Assembly: GCA_030037055.1 (NCBI GenBank)
Contig: JASHRZ010000279.1
Location: 1 to 6,781 of the forward strand
Origin: Alphaproteobacteria bacterium
GTDB lineage: Bacteria > Pseudomonadota > Alphaproteobacteria > ATCC43930 > CGMCC-115725
Length of the DNA: 6,781 nucleotides
Direction: 5' to 3'
Position numbers and translations under genes: made by a program. Below are positions 4,987-6,781 of this stretch, piece after piece; the stretch's first letter is position 1; the number at the start of each line of letters is the position of its first letter. The notes beneath the pieces are model-generated. The model saw only the letters and a list, made by a program, of their open reading frames with translations. It ran no database searches and was not told where the DNA came from.

Positions 4987-6336
4987 CTAGGCGGCGCGAA
5001 CGTCTTTCAAGAAGGCGTCCACTTCTCCGCGCAATTTTTCAGACTGGCTCGCGATCGCGTCGGTGACGGCGAGGACCTTGCCGGCGACGGTTCCCGTATC
5101 GCTCGCCATGCTGCCGACCTTGGCGACGTTTCGAGACATATCGTCCGCAGCGGCGGCGACTTGCTGGACGTTCTGCGCGATGGCTCGAGTTGACGCGTTC
5201 TGCTCTTCCACCGCGGCGGCTATAATGTTGGCAATTTCGTTCATTCGGTTGATGGTTTCGGTAATGCTGCCAATGGCGGCAACAGTTTGCTGGGTCGCGC
5301 CCTGCATTCCAGCGATTTGCGACTTGATCTCCTCGGTCGCCTTCGCGGTCTGGCTCGCCAAGCTTTTCACCTCCGAGGCGACCACGGCGAAACCCTTGCC
5401 CGCCTCTCCCGCGCGGGCCGCCTCGATCGTGGCGTTGAGAGCGAGAAGATTGGTCTGCGAGGCGATGTCGTTGATGAGCACCACAACCTCGCCGATCTTC
5501 TGCGCTGCGTGCGCTAAAGGCTGGACGGTGGCATTGCTCTGACTGGCATCACTGGCTGCACTCTGTGCGATCCGTGAAGACTCCGAGACCTGTCTCGAGA
5601 TCTCAGCAATCGAAGCGGTGAGCTGCTCAGCGGCGCTTGCCACGGATTGGATGTTTGATGATGCCTGCTCGACCCCCGCAGCCACGGCGGCGGTCTGCTG
5701 CGCGGTCTCCTGAGCCGCCGTGCTCATCGCCCGGGAGTTCCCCTGCATCTCAGTAACTGCCGATGAGAGAGCATCGGCCACTGCCTTAATTGACGCCTCA
5801 AAATTGTCGGCGATTTTTCCAAGCTTGCTGTCGTAAGCGGCTTTGTTTTCTTCTAGATAAATCGAGATAGCGAGATCCATGTCGAGCATCACCGCCTGGT
5901 TCAACGCGCGCATCAGCTTGGCGGTTTTCTCTTGGGCGCCCGAGACTTTAAGGCGACTGGAGTAGGCTCGCACGGCTGTCGCATACAGGTGGTTGAGAAT
6001 GAACGCGTAGCCGCCGATATACCAGCGCGGATCCAGCCCGATGCGGCTGTGCATGAGCCCGATCTTGCGCACCGAGTTTACGTACTCCGCATCGAATCTC
6101 CCCGAGAACAAACGCGACCAGTGATGGCCCTGCGCATCCCTTGCCCGATTCATCGCCGACTGGCCGCGAAACAGAGATGCAAGGTCAGGAAACTTGCGCA
6201 AATGATCGTAGAAAAGGAGCAGTATCGCCGGTAGTTCTCTTTCGATCACCGGCAGAAATTCCCTCAGTGCCGACCGCGTGTCCTCGTTGACGCCGAGGAA
6301 CGTCAGTCGATCGCTAATTTCTACCGAAGTCGTCAT
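4987..6336 (-). CDS. Globin-coupled methyl-accepting chemotaxis protein (HemAT-like gas sensor)
   Basis: A soluble chemoreceptor of 449 residues. The N-terminal protoglobin domain (about 10-165) has LFYDHLRKFPDLASLF (41-56, with a candidate distal Tyr43), HHW (71-73), and KIGLMHSRIGLDPRWYIGGY (91-110), in which His96 is the expected proximal heme ligand. A helical linker leads to the MCP signalling domain (about 180-449). Its conserved hairpin tip INDIASQTNLLALNATIEAA is followed by RAGEAGKGFAVVASEVKSLA (288-327), the CheA/CheW contact region. There is no transmembrane segment or HAMP domain, so it should act in the cytoplasm, sensing oxygen or another diatomic gas and steering aerotaxis. The C-terminus (KDVRAA) lacks an NWETF-like CheR tether. 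ATG 6336 follows a weak GGGGCGG ribosome binding site and gives the full family N-terminus. No other che gene is visible, so it is probably an orphan receptor. Confidence 0.95.
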   Translation of the reverse strand: MTTSVEISDRLTFLGVNEDTRSALREFLPVIERELPAILLLFYDHLRKFPDLASLFRGQSAMNRARDAQGHHWSRLFSGRFDAEYVNSVRKIGLMHSRIGLDPRWYIGGYAFILNHLYATAVRAYSSRLKVSGAQEKTAKLMRALNQAVMLDMDLAISIYLEENKAAYDSKLGKIADNFEASIKAVADALSSAVTEMQGNSRAMSTAAQETAQQTAAVAAGVEQASSNIQSVASAAEQLTASIAEISRQVSESSRIAQSAASDASQSNATVQPLAHAAQKIGEVVVLINDIASQTNLLALNATIEAARAGEAGKGFAVVASEVKSLASQTAKATEEIKSQIAGMQGATQQTVAAIGSITETINRMNEIANIIAAAVEEQNASTRAIAQNVQQVAAAADDMSRNVAKVGSMASDTGTVAGKVLAVTDAIASQSEKLRGEVDAFLKDVRAA

Positions 6337-6355
6337 TTGCCGCCCCAGTCAACGG

Positions 6356-6383
6356 TTTATATTCTTAGCAAAGATTCACCCAA
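6356..6383 (-). promoter_or_regulatory. Possible sigma70-type promoter of the chemoreceptor gene
   Basis: On the minus strand TTGGGT (6383-6378) and TATAAA (6361-6356) are separated by 16 nt in the AT-rich stretch just upstream of the ATG at 6336. The -35 box is imperfect and the resulting leader would be only about 12-15 nt. Transcription may instead start from another element in this AT-rich region. Confidence 0.3.
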
Positions 6384-6387
6384 AAAG

Positions 6388-6402
6388 TTAAACACCGTTT
6401 AA
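6388..6402. promoter_or_regulatory. Perfect dyad TTAAAC-ACC-GTTTAA upstream of the chemoreceptor gene
   Basis: Two 6-bp inverted arms separated by 3 bp lie 52 bp upstream of the start codon, immediately upstream of the candidate -35 box. A symmetric AT-rich site in this position suits a regulator-binding operator. I cannot assign it to a known regulator family. Confidence 0.35.
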
Positions 6403-6498
6403 TCTCGGGGAAGCGGTGATCGACTTTTCCCTATTCCATGGGGTCCGACGGGCTGGACGTTACATCATTCAGGCGAGTTGATCTTGTGAATGGAAAGG

Positions 6499-6512
6499 TG
6501 CGCCGAGGCGCA
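6499..6512 (-). terminator. Possible weak terminator of the rhomboid gene
   Basis: TGCGC-CTCG-GCGCA on the minus strand forms a compact 5-bp hairpin with a 4-nt loop, 33 nt after the rhomboid stop, followed by ACCTTTCC. The stem is GC-rich but the T tract is short, so the assignment is tentative. Confidence 0.3.
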
Positions 6513-6545
6513 AGCAGCATCCCAGTCCGTACTGCCATGCAGTCA

Positions 6546-6781
6546 TCACGTGATCAGGCTTCGCCCTCTATCCCGTCCGGCGAGCCGGCGCGGATCCTCG
6601 AACAAGCGCGCGGTGACGGCCCCAAAAATCATGCCGCCGACGTGAGCAAGGTAAGCCACGCCGCCGGACTGCACGTCCGCAATCGTACCCAGGTCCAAAA
6701 GCTGGACAAGAAACCAGAGCCCGATCAGGACCGCAGCCGGTACGAAGGTTACGCGGACAAACCAGCCAATGAACAGAACCG
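6546..6781 (-). CDS. Rhomboid family intramembrane serine protease, C-terminal part (5' end outside the window)
   Basis: A partial frame enters at the right edge and ends at TGA 6546-6548, giving 77 visible residues. It begins inside a hydrophobic helix (VLFIGWFVRVTFVPAAVLIG), continues with LWFLVQLLD, and then shows GGVAYLAHVGGMIFGAVTARLF. The AHVGG motif carries the catalytic His of the last rhomboid core helix, and the short basic tail EDPRRLAGRDRGRS is cytoplasmic. The catalytic Ser (GxSG) helix lies outside the window and cannot be checked. Rhomboids cleave membrane-anchored proteins within the bilayer; the substrate is unknown. The stop codon overlaps a 10-bp palindrome ATCACGTGAT (6545-6554). 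Confidence 0.85.
   Translation of the reverse strand, partial: VLFIGWFVRVTFVPAAVLIGLWFLVQLLDLGTIADVQSGGVAYLAHVGGMIFGAVTARLFEDPRRLAGRDRGRSLIT

Noticed and set aside
4451..5193. Overlapping plus-strand frames across the IS repeats
   Set aside because: Their repeated peptide pieces come from the tandem 23-bp DNA repeats, not from a protein.

Overview
The window looks like chromosomal DNA of a GC-rich alphaproteobacterium, most likely Hyphomicrobiales (Bradyrhizobium/Beijerinckiaceae-like). This rests on gene content: a SAM-II riboswitch, an FNR/FixK-type box, an IS21-type end and a short rhizobial-style tyrosine recombinase relic. No taxonomic marker is present, so the placement is an inference. 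About a third of the window has no convincing gene, which fits an accessory or decaying region between housekeeping islands.

Left third (minus strand). A sulfur-assimilation operon reads leftward: a sigma70-like promoter (2406-2434), a SAM-II riboswitch (2341-2400), a GC-rich hairpin (2308-2337), a 73-residue protein of unknown function (2017-2238), and metY, O-acetylhomoserine sulfhydrylase (567-1862). High S-adenosylmethionine should turn off this branch of methionine synthesis. Left of metY, 1-566 holds no convincing gene, but an FNR/FixK-like dyad lies at 5-18.

Middle (plus strand). Two independent genes: ohr, a thiol peroxidase that detoxifies organic hydroperoxides (2893-3330), and an exported L,D-transpeptidase (YkuD) family protein (3695-4228). 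They are separated and flanked by apparently non-coding DNA.

Mobile scar (4277-4808, minus strand). This is the left end of an IS21-family element, with five tandem copies of a 23-bp-period repeat (4696-4806) and only about the first 37 codons of istA (4498-4608). It runs directly into a decayed tyrosine recombinase fragment (4277-4489) that carries an in-frame TGA where the family has Trp. The scar is convergent with the L,D-transpeptidase gene.

Right third (minus strand). A soluble globin-coupled chemoreceptor (4987-6336) has an N-terminal heme-binding protoglobin domain and a C-terminal MCP signalling domain, which suggests cytoplasmic oxygen or gas sensing. An AT-rich promoter region with a perfect TTAAAC-ACC-GTTTAA dyad lies upstream of it. 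The window ends inside a rhomboid-family intramembrane protease whose 5' end lies outside.

I did not find a clearly new multi-gene system. The least explained items are the small protein locked between the SAM-II riboswitch and metY, an open frame that continues past its stop codon to the metY ribosome binding site, and the composite istA/recombinase scar.
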